A stretch of 64,000 nucleotides of DNA from Trochalopteron elliotii. Lineage: Eukaryota; Chordata; Aves; Passeriformes; Leiothrichidae. Every line of letters starts with the position of its first letter. Position 1 is the first letter of the stretch. The translations under genes and the position numbers were made by a program. Positions 1 to 10,974 of the stretch are shown here, piece after piece. The stretch spans positions 185,483 to 249,482 of the forward strand of contig JANPWX010000208.1 of assembly GCA_024734555.1 (NCBI GenBank). Direction: 5' to 3'. The notes below the pieces were generated by a model. It had not been told where the DNA came from. It saw only the letters and a list, made by a program, of their open reading frames with translations, and searched no databases.

Positions 1-464
1 TACCTTGGTTTCCTCTGCAGATGGGTCTTGGCTGCTGGCACCTCTTTTCTGTGATGCAGAGGCTGTCAGAGCTCTTAGGAAGGTGACACAGAGGAGGAGG
101 AAATCCCAAATCCCCCAGGGATTCATGGACTAGTGTGAGAGACTGACAGGTACAATCCTGAGGATGGTTAAAAGCAAAGGTGGTTGGATGTCAGATTCTT
201 TTTCTTCCAATTGATTGTCTTCTGATCAAGGATGAAGGGCTGTGAGATAGCCAAAGGCAATACAGGTTGTTCCAGCCCCTGCACACCGATGGATCTGAGC
301 TTTGGGGAGACCCTGGGAGGCTGCAGCAGGTCTGAGCCCTGCCCCTTCCAGCCAATCCCTTCCCTGACTGGCTGAGCATCCCCTGCCCCATGTGGGAGGG
401 CAGCAAAGGCTGAGTCTGCCTTGGACAGCTTAATAGAAACCAGAATATTTTCTCTGCACGTGGA
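1..464. other. single-copy sequence, no feature seen
   Basis: Ordinary non-repetitive sequence. Open frames here are short and run into the neighbouring CR1 copy. I see no domain, tandem repeat or RNA gene. Confidence 0.5.
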
Positions 465-924
465 AAGGTGTGGAGCTGCTGGAGCAAGTCCAGAGCAGCC
501 CTTGGAGATTCTCCAGGGCTGGATCCCCTCTGCTCTGGAGCCAGGCTGGGAGAGCTGGGGGTGCTCACCTGGAGAGGAGAAGGCTCCAGGGAGAGCTCAG
601 AGACCCTGCCAGGGCCCAAAGGGGCTCCAGGAGAGCTGGAGAGGGACTGGGGACAAGGGATGGAGGGACAGGACACAGGGAATGGCTTCCCACTGCCAAA
701 GGGCAGGGTTAGATGGTTGGGCAGGAATTGTTCCCTGGGAGGGTGGGCAGGCCCTGGCACAGGGTGCCCAGAGCAGCTGTGGCTGCCCCTGGATCCCTGG
801 CAGTGTCCAAGGCCAGGCTGGACATGGTTTGGAGCCCCCTGGGATAGTGGAAATGTCTCTGAGGTGGAACACGATGGTGTTTAAGGTCCCTTCCCACCCA
901 ACCCATTTTGGGATTCTGTGATTT
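465..924 (+). repeat. CR1 LINE, 5'-truncated
   Basis: It starts in the part of CR1 that encodes the C-terminal end of ORF2 ('gagctgctggagcaagtcc') and runs through 'cagggtgcccagagcagctg' to the 3' end, with 'ttaaggtcccttccca' and the tail 'ggattctgtgattt'. CR1 copies itself through an RNA intermediate and usually arrives cut at the 5' end, so this 460-bp piece is a dead copy. The open frames lying in it on both strands are not genes. Confidence 0.93.
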
Positions 925-1260
925 GTGCATGTCCCAAGGGCTGGGAATTGAGGGCTCTTGTGAGCAAGAGCAGAGGTGAAGCAGCAGAGCTCAGGTAAAT
1001 GTGTGGGAGTGAGATGGACTGGCTGGGGATGGCCAGGAAGATGCCAGAAGCAGGGCAGTCCTGGTTTGGGCTCAGATGCACACGTGGGGGTGTTTTGCTC
1101 TGGCTGTTTTGGCTTTGATTTTCCCTGAAACACTGATGAATTCTTTTGGTTTCTGCGAGGCCAGATGGGAATCCCAAACCCTTGGCCAAGTTTTGCAGGA
1201 GGAGCCTTCTGCCCTGGCCATGCTGCACAGCCCAGCCTGGTGCTGCCTGATGAGCATGAC
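925..1260. other. single-copy sequence, no feature seen
   Basis: No repeat, RNA gene or coding exon recognised. One 115-codon minus-strand frame (881-1228) overlaps the CR1 tail and has no recognisable domain. Confidence 0.45.
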
Positions 1261-1480
1261 AGAGCCTTTACACTCGACACCTGTGTTTATAAATATGGAG
1301 GAATTGTCTCAAGCTGGTCAAAACACAATTATTTCATTTTCTTCCCCATTCAGGATTGTTGTTGTTTAGGAATAAATTGCCGCCGCTGATTTACAAGATC
1401 AACAAGGACAGCATGAAATGGGCTCAGTGAAGTGATTTTGAATTTCCACTACAATTACTCTTCTCTTCAACCATATGATT
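1261..1480. promoter_or_regulatory. candidate conserved noncoding block
   Basis: This is repeat-free AT-rich sequence around 'aataaattgccgccgctgat', with an embedded CpG pair and several AT-rich words. Its texture (no repeat, few long frames, motif-like words) differs from its flanks. Conservation was not tested, so regulatory function is a guess. Confidence 0.2.
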
Positions 1481-2230
1481 CCCTTTTGCTCACATGCACC
1501 AGCCAGGGCCGGGTTTGTTTTCTTGCTGCTGCCCTGGGAGCTCTGCCTGCCCTTGCTGTGCAGCAGCCCCAGGCTGAGCCTGCACAAATAAACCTCAAGT
1601 GCTAAATTGCACTTTACTCAAGGAAGCTGGCAGAGAAGGTGCATCCCAAAATCCCACTGCACTGGCACTCAGGGATGGTGATTCTCTGGCTTCAGCAGGG
1701 AAGTCAAGAGTAACGACCCTGGATTTGTTATGCCAGTGTTGTGTGTATCTACTAAGTAAATTCCTCCTCTTCTTGCCCCTCAATTTCTCTCCCAGTACAC
1801 CCTGGGTGAGGCTTTCTGACTCCACACTGAGCTCCTCACTAAGCCCACCTGCTTCTCTTGGTGAAGCAAGGCTTTGTAAGCTCACACAGATGGTGACACT
1901 TTGTGTGTCACCATTAAAACTCTCTGTGCCCTGAAGGGCTCCAGGGAAGGGGCTGCAGACTTGGTAGAAATTGATCTCCCAGGGCCCTGTGTGACCTCCA
2001 GCTCATTCAGTTGTGCCCAGGGTCCCACCTGGAAATGGGCTAAAAATTCCATGGTCAGGATGGCAAGAGAAATAATTTGTAGGAATTTAGCTTTCCCTGC
2101 TGTTTCTTGGATTAGTTTGGTGTTGGAGAAGGGGGCAACCATTGCCTTAAAGCTCTGTTTTGTTCCTTTATATCTCTTACCCCCCTTAGGCCTTTCCTTC
2201 CCCTTTACCAATGTCTGCAGGAGCTCTGTA
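1481..2230. other. single-copy sequence, no feature seen
   Basis: Mixed-composition single-copy DNA. The 90-120 codon frames on both strands (1595-1885, 1599-1934, 1882-2211, 1901-2266) largely mirror each other and show no domain. Confidence 0.45.
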
Positions 2231-2345
2231 GAATCCCAGAATGGTTTGGGTTGGAGGGAAACTTAAATCTCATCCAATCCCACCCCCTGCCATGGGCAGG
2301 GCCACCTTCCACTAGACCAGGCTGCTCCAAGCCCTGTCCAAGGTG
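2231..2345 (-). repeat. CR1 LINE 3' end fragment
   Basis: In plus orientation it reads 'gaatcccagaatggtttggg', then 'catgggcagggccacc', then 'gctccaagccctgtccaa'. This is the reverse complement of the last ~115 bp of CR1. It is a short, strongly 5'-truncated copy. Confidence 0.9.
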
Positions 2346-2455
2346 TCCCTGAAGGCCAAAGCCACTCTCCTGACCCTCCCATGACACTGGGATGTTTGGA
2401 TGCTGTTGCTGATTCAGGACTATTGTCCCCTCTTGCATTGTTTAATGAAAGAAGT

Positions 2456-2665
2456 GTGCTGGGGACCCGAAGTTATTAACAAACCCTGAGCTCTCGTAGC
2501 AGCACGAACACAAACCCACGCCAGCGATGCTGAGCTCTAAATAGTCTAATAAATGTGAACATCTTGGGTAATGTGATTTATTATTGGCAGCATGAATAGG
2601 AAAATAATAAAACAATGTAATGATTCTGCAAGAAAAAGTGAGAGGGTTTTATTATTATTCATACT
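2456..2665. promoter_or_regulatory. candidate conserved noncoding block
   Basis: A repeat-free AT-rich block with several TAAT/ATTA cores ('gtctaataaatgtg', 'gtgatttattattggc', 'aaaataataaaac') next to a CpG-containing stretch ('acgccagcgatgctg'). This looks like developmental enhancer sequence, but only by composition and motif density. Confidence 0.27.
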
Positions 2666-3353
2666 TGGAAGAGTGTTTACAAGGCAGGAATGAGGTCAGA
2701 CTTTTTAAGAGAGCCACGGATGCCAGATCTCAACCTCGTGCACGTGAGGAGATGTAATTCCCCTCCTGCAAGTTCATTTGTGTGGGGAATTGTGCTCCCC
2801 AGTTTCATTAGCACTAATAGACCCTGCCTGTGTCTGAGTGGCTCTGTGAATATTGCAGTGCCAGGTACGATGGAGAACTGGAGCTGCACATCCTGACAGG
2901 GAAGTCGCTTTTCCACGCCTGGCAAAGGGAGTGATGGGGCTTGGAGTGGGGTTTGTTGGTTTAACTCAGGCTAAGAGATGGGAATTGGAGGGGCTGGGGT
3001 TGGAAAAGAGGGGTATCCAAAATGCTGCAGTGGTTTTGGTGACAGGGAAACTGAGGCACAAAGGGTGATGCAGCCAATCTGGGATGGGGCTGTCGGCAGA
3101 ACTTGGGGCTCCAGCCAGGGATGGTCCATCAGGACACAGCCTGGCATGGGGTGTTAGCAGGGATCCTGAGGGACAGCCTGGCACGGGTGTTAGCAGAGCA
3201 CTGCTACTGGCACTGGCACCCCAACACACCCTTTTCCTTCCCTACCAGTTACTCTAGCCAGTTTCCAATGGTTCTGCTGTTTTCCCAGGGATAACTGAAC
3301 CCATCATCTTCCCTCTGCAGTGCCTTGTGCATCCAGAAACTGGGGGAACAGCT
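2666..3353. other. single-copy sequence with one small imperfect duplication
   Basis: Nothing recognisable except two imperfect copies of an approximately 30-bp word ('acagcctggcatggggtg' and 'acagcctggcacgggtg') at about 3136-3165 and 3173-3200, period about 37 bp. Confidence 0.45.
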
Positions 3354-3602
3354 GGAGCTGTGCTGGAGAGGTTTAGGCTGGATTTAGGGAAAGGTTCTTC
3401 CCCCAGAGGGTTCAGGCACTGCCCAGGCTCCCCAGGGAATGGGCACAGCCCCGAGGCTGCCAGAGCTCCAGGAGCCTTTGGACGGCACTGCCAGGGATGC
3501 CCAGGGTGGGATTGTTGGGGTGTCTGTGCAGGGCCAGGGGTTGGACTGGATGATCCCTGTGGGTCCCTTTCTCAAACAGGATATTCCATAATTCTGTGAT
3601 TC
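3354..3602 (+). repeat. CR1 LINE, second subfamily, copy 1
   Basis: It carries 'ttcttcccccagagggttc', 'ggctgccagagctccaggag', 'gggattgttggggtgtctgt' and the tail 'attctgtgattc'. The internal sequence differs from the main CR1 group, so this is another subfamily. Copies 2 and 3 are at 34158-34410 and 63472-63716, and all three begin at nearly the same internal position. Confidence 0.88.
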
Positions 3603-4126
3603 AAAAGTAATGTTCCATCTGTGGTTTTATTTAGCATTCTGTTTCCTGCCCCACACAGCAGCACTTCCCGCAGGCAGGACTAAACATCCCTCATTTTCCT
3701 CTTTATTTTACATCAGCCCAGCTCCACTCCAAGCCCAATTGGATTTTTCATTACTGTGGCAGGTTACGATCCTTTAGATACTTTTCCTGTAATTTTCATG
3801 TTTTCCTTTTAATATTTCTCATGAGATTGAAAGCTTGGGATAAGAGGTGGGATGCTTTTGCTCAGCACGTTAGAGGGGAACCACTGGAATTTGAATGAGG
3901 TGAGAGAAGCCAGGGCTGGTGGCTGTGGAGATGAGAGGAGGTGATGGAGATGAGCTGGGGAAACTGCAGCACACGAAGAGCATCCACAGAAACAGCATTT
4001 CTTAAGGCCCAGCAGTGCTAAATCTCTGTGCCTCTCTGACAGCTTCTACTGCCATCAACATCTCCCATGTTTTTCAGCGAAGTAATTCTTTTAGATGCTT
4101 CAAATATAGATAGATTTTTGTGTATA
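3603..4126. other. AT-rich single-copy sequence, no feature seen
   Basis: T-rich and AT-rich up to about 3850, then more G-rich. No repeat or exon recognised. Confidence 0.4.
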
Positions 4127-4164
4127 GAGGTTTTTTTTTTTATTTATATAAATATATATATATC
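4127..4164. repeat. T-run and (TA)n simple repeat
   Basis: A run of about ten T is followed by 'atttatataaatatatatat'. A low-complexity AT tract. Confidence 0.85.
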
Positions 4165-4564
4165 TACTGTCAGCTGGTATTACAAAGAGCATAAAGCACA
4201 TCTCCAGCTCCTGCATGTTCAGCTTGGTTGGGATCTTGTGGCGAGAATGAGAGGACAAATGAGCCAAACTCCAACATTTCTCCACAGCAGGGGACACTAG
4301 GGGGGTCCTGCTGTTTGAATGGCTCTGGGATGCTGCTGGTGGCTGTGGGATTCCAGGTAATCCCGGATGCTTTGGTAGGGAATATGTGTAACTGAGCATT
4401 TATGGCCCCTTATTTCCCTCTGTATGAGAAAAAGAGCACTCTGGGCTTTTTTTTCTCGAATTACTTTGCCTGGAGACGGCCAGCTTCTCTGCCTGCATCC
4501 CTCTGGGAAGCAGGGGCTTGTGGAACTCCTTTTTATCAGCAAATTAGATAATGGCAATTATCTT
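4165..4564. other. single-copy sequence, no feature seen
   Basis: The frames at 4100-4399 and 4297-4557 on the minus strand have no recognisable domain. No repeat seen. Confidence 0.4.
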
Positions 4565-4611
4565 GATGATCTTTAAGGTCCCAGCCCAGCCCATTCTACG
4601 GTTCTACAATC
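4565..4611 (+). repeat. CR1 LINE tail remnant
   Basis: 'gatgatctttaaggtccc' followed by 'cccattctacggttctac' matches the last ~45 bp of CR1, with decayed octamer repeats. Confidence 0.7.
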
Positions 4612-4739
4612 TTACTTTTGTGTCATTAAATGCTGGCAATGACTCTCAGCTTCCCCCACCTCCTGTGGCAGAGAACATCATTTCACTTGGCTGCAGAGCC
4701 CCAGCCACAGAGGGATACGGTGTCGGTCCGCAGGAAATC

Positions 4740-5125
4740 TCAGCCATGGGACCCAGATATTGCATTTAGATGTAGTTGCTTTCATTAACTCCCTATTTTA
4801 TAGCACTCATCAGTCTTTCTCCCCTGCCAGAAAGTCTCCAATGTACTGAGGAATATTCAGGCCTCTTTTGGCAAGCGTCAGAGATAAGTGGATAATAAAA
4901 CACACCTTGAAAATATTCTCCATCCTATTATTAGCCACTTTCTTATTATACTTGCAAAGAAAAAATCCCAGTTATAAAGCAGCACACTCCTCTATATTGT
5001 CAGTCCATCGTGCTCAGACACTCGCAAAGAAAGTCTTTCAATAATATTCTCACTATTGTTTGTTGATTGGCTCTATTAATCACTTTTCACAGCCTCAGCT
5101 ACACATTTCCATGAGCGTGCACAGT
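4740..5125. promoter_or_regulatory. candidate conserved noncoding block
   Basis: Nearly 400 bp of repeat-free AT-rich DNA with clustered TAAT-type and forkhead/SOX-like words ('ttgtttgttgattggctc', 'ctattaatcac', 'ccattaactccc'-like). Neither strand carries an open frame of useful length. The low frame content and motif density suggest an enhancer-type element, but conservation was not checked. Confidence 0.3.
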
Positions 5126-6075
5126 TTAAATCCCCCTCCCTCCCCACAGCCTCCTTTTATGCTCCCATGAAACTTTGAGGATGCCTAAACCCCTGCTTCA
5201 GCAGGAATGAGAGGAGACAGATCTGCAAAGCTGCCTGCTCTCCTTTTAGCAAGAACAAAAGCTCCCTGGAATAGCAACTGTTATTTACTCATCTCTCATC
5301 AGCAGATTTGACCTAATTTTGCTCTTCCCATGCCTTTGTTTCAAACACCTGGCTGCGGCATCACCAGCGAATCGGGCTCTTTTACAGTGGCTGGATCTAC
5401 TTGGTGGGGGAGGCTGGCTCCTCCTGGAAAAGCTGAGCCTGCTGGCCTGGAGGAGCCCTGCAGAGCAGCCCCCAGCATTTCACTTTTGGGGAGCCCCTTG
5501 AGAGCCTGTCCTTAGCACCCTGATGTGCCCATGGTGGGTGCTGGGCAGCAGTGACCGCTCAGCCTCTGGCATGACTCTTCAAGCTCAGTTTGGCTCAGGT
5601 GAGGGCACCTGCTGCCCATCCACTCCTAAAAACACACCCAGACCACGATTTAGAGGGATCCCTGCTCAGGTGAGGGCTCAGTGCCCACTGGTGGGCACCC
5701 ACCAGGTTGTGTTTGCAGCACCCCCAGGGCAGGAGCTCTGACTTCACCTCGAAAGCTGCCTCAAGGAGCTCAGCCACAGATTTGTCCTGGCTTTCCATTT
5801 AAAATAGCCTCCAGCCCTCCTGTGGCAGTGAGGAGGCAGCGGGAAGGGAGATGCTCTGATGAGAAATGCAGGGGCCCGAAATTCATTTTTCAAAGATGGC
5901 AGCAAAGCCAGTGATTTATCTGCTGTCACCGTGGTCCGAGCAAACCTTCCCCACCAGGTGAGCGATGCAGGAAAGGTAACTCAGCAAACACAAAATACAA
6001 CCAAGTCCTGTCAGGCTTCCTCACCTAGAGATGACTTTTATTTTCAGCCCTGAATGTAATTAACAGCACTGACTG
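5126..6075. other. single-copy sequence, no feature seen
   Basis: Moderately GC-rich. The words 'ctcaggtgagggc' appear twice (about 5596 and 5668). Short overlapping frames on both strands lack domains. Confidence 0.4.
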
Positions 6076-6596
6076 GAGAAAAGTAATGAACTCTCTCCCA
6101 TGCGGTCTCTGGGATCTCTCAGCCAACTTCCCGTGCTCTTTGCCTCGTGCATTCCCCATCAGTTTTCCCTCTGTCATTTCTGATTTATTGCCTTCAGAGC
6201 AGGATCTTCATCCCCAGGGCTCAGCAGCTCTGAACTGGCTTAAAGAGACCTTTGGTGTCATTGGGACAGACTCACTCAGGCAGTGTTACAGTTTTTGGAA
6301 GTTTTGGGTCCCTTGAGGCACTCATCCATCCTTTAGCCAGCCTTCTCCAGGGCTAGCTGGCTATAAACATTTCCAGCAGATCTTTTGGCTCTTTTAGAAA
6401 AGCTGTGTGCCATGGAAGCCACCTCTCCCTCCCTTCATCCATTTGGGGGTAACCATGGGGCATTCCAGCCTCCACTGCTTCACCTCCCGTCTGTGTGGGA
6501 CAGCCACAGCCCCCATGCCCACAGCAAAGGGCATAGGAAAAGTTTCCCAGGAATCTGGGAAAGCAGCACAGCCAGGGTGCAGAGAGGATTGGATTT
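6076..6596. other. single-copy sequence, no feature seen
   Basis: No repeat, RNA gene or supported exon. The 154-codon frame starting at 6385 continues into the AT microsatellite, where it becomes a string of Ile/Tyr codons, so it is not a gene. Confidence 0.45.
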
Positions 6597-6812
6597 ATTT
6601 ATATATACTTATTTGTTATTTGTGTATATATATATATATAATTTATATATATATATCATTAATAGAGTGTATGATAATATTTATTATATATTATATAAAA
6701 TATATTTGTATATATATTATATATATTATATATTATATTATTACTTTGTTATTTATATAGGTATTATACTTATTTATTTCTATCTACTTACAATACAGTA
6801 TATATTTATATA
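6597..6812. repeat. AT-rich microsatellite tract
   Basis: About 215 bp composed almost entirely of A and T, with interleaved (TA)n, (TATT)n and 'attatatattatata'-type units. Many self-complementary stretches mean it could fold or slip easily. Confidence 0.93.
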
Positions 6813-7367
6813 CTGTGCTTTCAAACCACAAGGCTTGAGGTGTTTGTGAAGCCAAGGCTCAGAAAGGAGCTGTTCAGGCAGGGAGGGGGATGCTCGTGGA
6901 GGCTGTAGAGGGACCCTGCTCCACTGTTTGTGTGTGCACATAAATCCTGTGGCACAGAGAGGTCCAGCCTTGTGGGACATGAATTCTGCCTCGGTGTTTC
7001 TGGATCTGCAGGGTTTGTGCTAATGGCAGGCTCGGCACAGGCTTTGTCCTCTATCCCCATGGTCTTTCCAGAGGCATGAAAGCTTTTTGCAAGGAATTCC
7101 TGGGAATGGTGTGTCTGGGAAGTGAAGGAGGTGAGCCCGGCTGGGAGGAGGTTGGCACAGCTAATGCACAGCCCTGAGGGGAAGTCCAAGGTGTGACTGT
7201 GCTCTTGTCAAGTTGTAGGAGCTATGGAGAGATCCAAGGTGTTTGGAGGTCATGGCCAGTGTGAAGGGTTTTAGTATTAAAGGTATTTTTCAGTTGGTCC
7301 CTGCTGCTGGAATTGGGGTCTGACACTCAGAGATCCAGGTTAGTGTCTCCTGCTGGCTGCATCTCCT
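6813..7367. other. single-copy sequence, no feature seen
   Basis: No recognisable repeat or gene. A 122-codon minus frame (6821-7189) has no domain. Confidence 0.4.
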
Positions 7368-7532
7368 GTGCCCAGGGAGCTTGTGGAGTCTCTGCCTCTG
7401 GAGATATTTAAAACCCACCTGGATGTGTTCCTGTGTCACCTGCTCTCTGTGACTGTGCCTCAGCAGGGAGGTTGGGCTGGATGATGTCCAGAGATCCCTT
7501 CCAACCCCAACTGTTCTGGGATTCTGTGATTC
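7368..7532 (+). repeat. CR1 LINE 3' end, older subfamily
   Basis: 'ggagatatttaaaacccacctgg', split across the ORF2 end, is followed by 'ctggatgatgtccagagatc', 'ccttccaacccc' and the tail 'ggattctgtgattc'. It differs from the main group in having 'aaaacccacctggatgtgtt'. Confidence 0.88.
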
Positions 7533-8012
7533 CTAGAGCAAGGCAGGCAGACCAGCTGAAAGTCTCACTGGAAAATAAATTATTTAGTGCACCCTCAAAT
7601 AAAACCAGGGGTCTTTGCTCTGATATCGTTACAGTTTTCTAATAAAGGTGCCAAGAAACTGTTCTGCCTGGGGGTCACTGCTGGTGCACAGAGATCACTC
7701 ACTCTCCAGGCAGACTGGGAGGGAGCCGAGGCTGCCATCCTCACTGGGTCATCCCTGGTCAACAGCTTAGCTGGGAAATCAATCAGAAAGCTCAAGATGC
7801 TGTCAAATAAGGCTGGTAATTCCCTCTCTTGTACCCAGCAAATAATGGGGGGTTTTATTCATCCATGTTGGGCTTTTTCAACCAAAATTGAGAAAGTAAT
7901 CACCTGCCTGTGTATGGCTTGAAGGAAATTTCTAGAAGCTTGAAGGTGCAGGTCATGGGCTCTGCTCAAATTTTAGATTATTTTAACTAAAGTGATTTTC
8001 CCTCAATCTTCC
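7533..8012. other. single-copy sequence, no feature seen
   Basis: Ordinary sequence. Frames on both strands are without domains. Confidence 0.4.
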
Positions 8013-8041
8013 TTTTTTTTTTTTTTTTTTTGGGGGGGGGG
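8013..8041. repeat. T19-G10 homopolymer junction
   Basis: Nineteen T are followed directly by ten G. Two abutting homopolymers are unusual and also error-prone in sequencing. Confidence 0.9.
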
Positions 8042-8689
8042 TTGGTTTTGGATGGCTGAGTTGTTCTTGACCTCCTGCCTCGAATTCTCATGGTTTGTTA
8101 CTGCTTGTCGTTAAAGAGCTGCTGTGCTCTGCACCAGAATCGATGCAGCTCAGGCCCAGGGAAATGAATCCTGTAGCCAGTCAATTCTAATCACTTTGGG
8201 GCCCTTCTGAGTGCAGGGAAGTTCTATAAATGCAAGCAGGACAGGGAGATGCATGAGCTCTTTCCAAGTGCCCAACAGGTGTGGATAGTGATTGCTCTTG
8301 AAAAGCTTTCACCTGAGGCTTGGCTTCATTATTAAAATTATTTCAGAAGTTCCCCAAGACCTTCTTTCTTCCTCCTCAGTGGCAGCACAACCTGGGATTG
8401 GACTGGGCTGTTCTAATGCCACAAATCAAGTTATTCCATTTAATTACATCTGCTGAGAGGTGCCTGAAGAAGGAACAGGTCTATGTACACCCTATTTGCC
8501 TGGATTTAATGGAAACTCTAGTTTTGTGGTCTGACTTTCTCTGTTTTCCTTTTTTCTCACTGTGTTGGGTGCAAAGCTTGTGCTGAAGTTTGGGTTCCCA
8601 AAGCTGATTTTGGGTCTTTATTGCCCTACTCAGCCAAAAATCTAGAACAACCCTGCAGTTCTCCATTACCTTTGACATAAAGGGCCTGG
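8042..8689. other. single-copy sequence, no feature seen
   Basis: No repeat or exon recognised in this stretch. Confidence 0.4.
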
Positions 8690-8959
8690 AGTGACAGGAC
8701 AAGAGGGAATGGCTTTAGGATGAGAGAGGGATAAATGGGATTTTGGGAAGAAGTGTTTCCCTGTCAGGGCGGTGAGATCCTGGCACAGGGTGCCCAGAGA
8801 AGCTGTGGCTGCCCCTGGATCCTTGGAAGTGTCCAAGGCCAGGTTGGAGGGGGTTGGAGCAGCCTGGGATAGTGGGAGGTGTCCCTGCCCATGGCAGGGT
8901 TGTGGAATGAGATGTTCTTTAAGGTCCCTTCCAACACAAACCATTCCGGGATTCTACGC
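8690..8959 (+). repeat. CR1 LINE, 5'-truncated
   Basis: It begins at 'gtgacaggacaagagggaat' and passes 'cagggtgcccagagaagctg' and 'gtccaaggccaggttgg' to end in 'ccattccgggattctacg'. The first part encodes the ORF2 C-terminal end and the rest is the 3' untranslated part. Confidence 0.92.
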
Positions 8960-9060
8960 TGGATTTTGTGAGGTACCTGCTAATTTATTAACACTCCACT
9001 CACTTTTATTAATGCTCCTAATGTGCCACTGACAGAGGCAGGACTTTGGGAGAGGGGATT

Positions 9061-9620
9061 GTTGTTATCTAAAGGAAAGGTTATATTTTACTGTGAAAGG
9101 CAACACAAACCAGCGCGAGACTCGCGATAAATCATGTGCTCAACATCACCCGCCTGCGATGGAAATTAATGGGAGTTGCAAGGCAAAATTCCCCATCATC
9201 TCTTGCAAATCTCAACTGGAGTTTGTGTTCTCGGCCTCACTGCTGTGTGCAGCCCATGCTCCCACGCTCGTTCTTCATGGAGAAAGGGCCCTCCAGCAGC
9301 CTGTAAAGTTTATGAGGAGATGGAACCAACTGGAGCTAAACTGTGAGCTTTTTGTCACCGCCAAACGCGGCCACTCCGGGGCTCGGCGGGGACCGCTGGC
9401 GGTGAGAGGGAAGCAGAGAAAAAGCAGCAGAGTCTTCAGTCACTTACAAAATATGCAGAGCTGGTTCGGAGCGAGGCAATAACCTTGGAGTTGCTCTCCT
9501 GACTCTAATAACCCAAATGTTCAAGGCACTGGGTTGTAGCTCATCAGGAACGGAGCTGCTCCAGCTCGGCGTGCTCAGCACCACACCGGAGCACCGGAGC
9601 TGGGAAAGGTCCTTAATGAA
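9061..9620. promoter_or_regulatory. candidate conserved noncoding block with CpG cluster
   Basis: Repeat-free sequence with many CpGs for this window: 'cagcgcgagactcgcgataa' near 9112 and a dense group at about 9357-9405 around 'ccaaacgcggccactccggg'. A 129-codon plus-strand frame (9093-9482) crosses it, but I recognise no domain and no flanking splice pattern. Regulatory or conserved noncoding DNA is the more likely reading. Confidence 0.28.
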
Positions 9621-10187
9621 GCATTAATTCATCCAGCACTGCCTGCTGGGCCTGCTGCTCACAGAGGAGGCCACACGGTGTGTCTCTGCTGCAGGAACCT
9701 CTCTTGCTTTGCCTTTTCCTTCTCTTTTTTTTGCTTTGAGGAAGGTGCAGTCTTTGCAGGTAACGAGTTCAGCGCAGGTGGCAAATCACCAGATCCTGCC
9801 ATGCCCATGGCTGCTGTAAAAAATTTAAGATGCCAAGTTCTGTGAAACTGCTTGTAATGAACCATCCCCTTGTTACCTGCAAGGAACACGATGTGGGAGG
9901 CTGCTCTCACTGGCACACATGCACACTCCCTCTTCTGGAGTTATCTCACAGCAGCGTTGGGGCTTTTAAAACCTCTTTGATTTCTTCTCAGAACGCAGCT
10001 TCTGCTCAGTTTTCTTAAAACTTAAAGAGAACATAAAGGATCTTACTGCCAGAAGCATCACATCTCAAATTCCATGGAGATATTTTTCTATTTATCATAT
10101 TTTTCTGTGGGCTTTTTGAACCCTGGTGGTACAGCAGACAATGAAAAGGCCAAGTAAAAATGCCTAGAAATATAGTGAGGAGAAGAA
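9621..10187. other. single-copy sequence, no feature seen
   Basis: The minus frame 9659-9916 has a Lys/Glu-rich patch but no recognisable family. AT-rich toward 10187. Confidence 0.4.
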
Positions 10188-10974
10188 ATCATAGAATCAT
10201 TGAATCCTGGAATGATTTGGGTTGGAAGGGAACTTAAATCTCATCCAGTCCCACCCCCTGCCATGGGCAGAGACACCTTCCACTACACCAGGTTGCCCCA
10301 AGTCCCATCCAGCCTGGCCTTGGACACTTGCAGGGATCCAGGGGCAGCCACAGCTGCTCTGGGCACCCTGTGCCAGGGCATGCCCACCTTCCCAGCCAAG
10401 AATTCCTTCTCAGTATCCCATCTAACCTTGCCTTCTTGCACTGGGAAGTCATTCTCTGTGTCCTGTCACTCCATTCCTTGCCCACAGACTCTCCCCATCT
10501 TTTTTTTCCAGTTCCCTCAGGCTCTGGAAGGGCACAACTCACTCACCTCAAAGCTTCTCCTCTCCAGGTGAACATTCCCAACCCTTCCAGCCTTTCCTCC
10601 CAGCAGAGCTGCTCCATCCCTCTGACCATCCTGGTGCCTCGAGCAGCTCCAGGTCCTTCCTGTGCTGGGAGCCCTGAGCTGGAGGCAGCTCTGCAGGTGG
10701 GGTCTCACCTGAGAGGGGCAGAGGGGCAGAATCCCCCCCTCCCCTGCTGCCCACGCTGGGGGATCAGCCCAGCACAGGGGGGCTCTGGGCCAGGGCCTGT
10801 CCAGCTCTCACCCACCAGCACCACAAAGAGCTTCTCCCAGAGCTGCTCTCCATCCCTTCATCCCCAGCCTGGATTGATCCTGGGGTTGCCCTGATCCAGG
10901 TGCAGCACCTGCCCTTGGCCTTGTTGGAACCTCATGAGATTCCCCAAGGCCACATCTTGAGACTGTTGAGGTCA
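10188..10974 (-). repeat. CR1 LINE, longest copy in the window
   Basis: Read on the minus strand it starts in the ORF2 region for the conserved 'NLMRF(N/H)KAK' stretch ('aatctcatgaggttccaac') and then has 'ttctgcccctctgcccctct' and 'ggtgagaccccacctgcaga'. The usual C-terminal and 3' parts follow, ending in tandem tail octamers at 10188-10215. It is about 790 bp against 4-5 kb for an intact CR1. Stops and indels break the frame, so it encodes nothing functional. Confidence 0.93.

Noticed and set aside
597..1280. 227-codon minus-strand frame
   Set aside because: Its downstream half is a CR1 copy read antisense and the rest has no domain.
6385..6849. 154-codon frame
   Set aside because: Its second half is the AT microsatellite, giving only Ile, Tyr and Leu runs.
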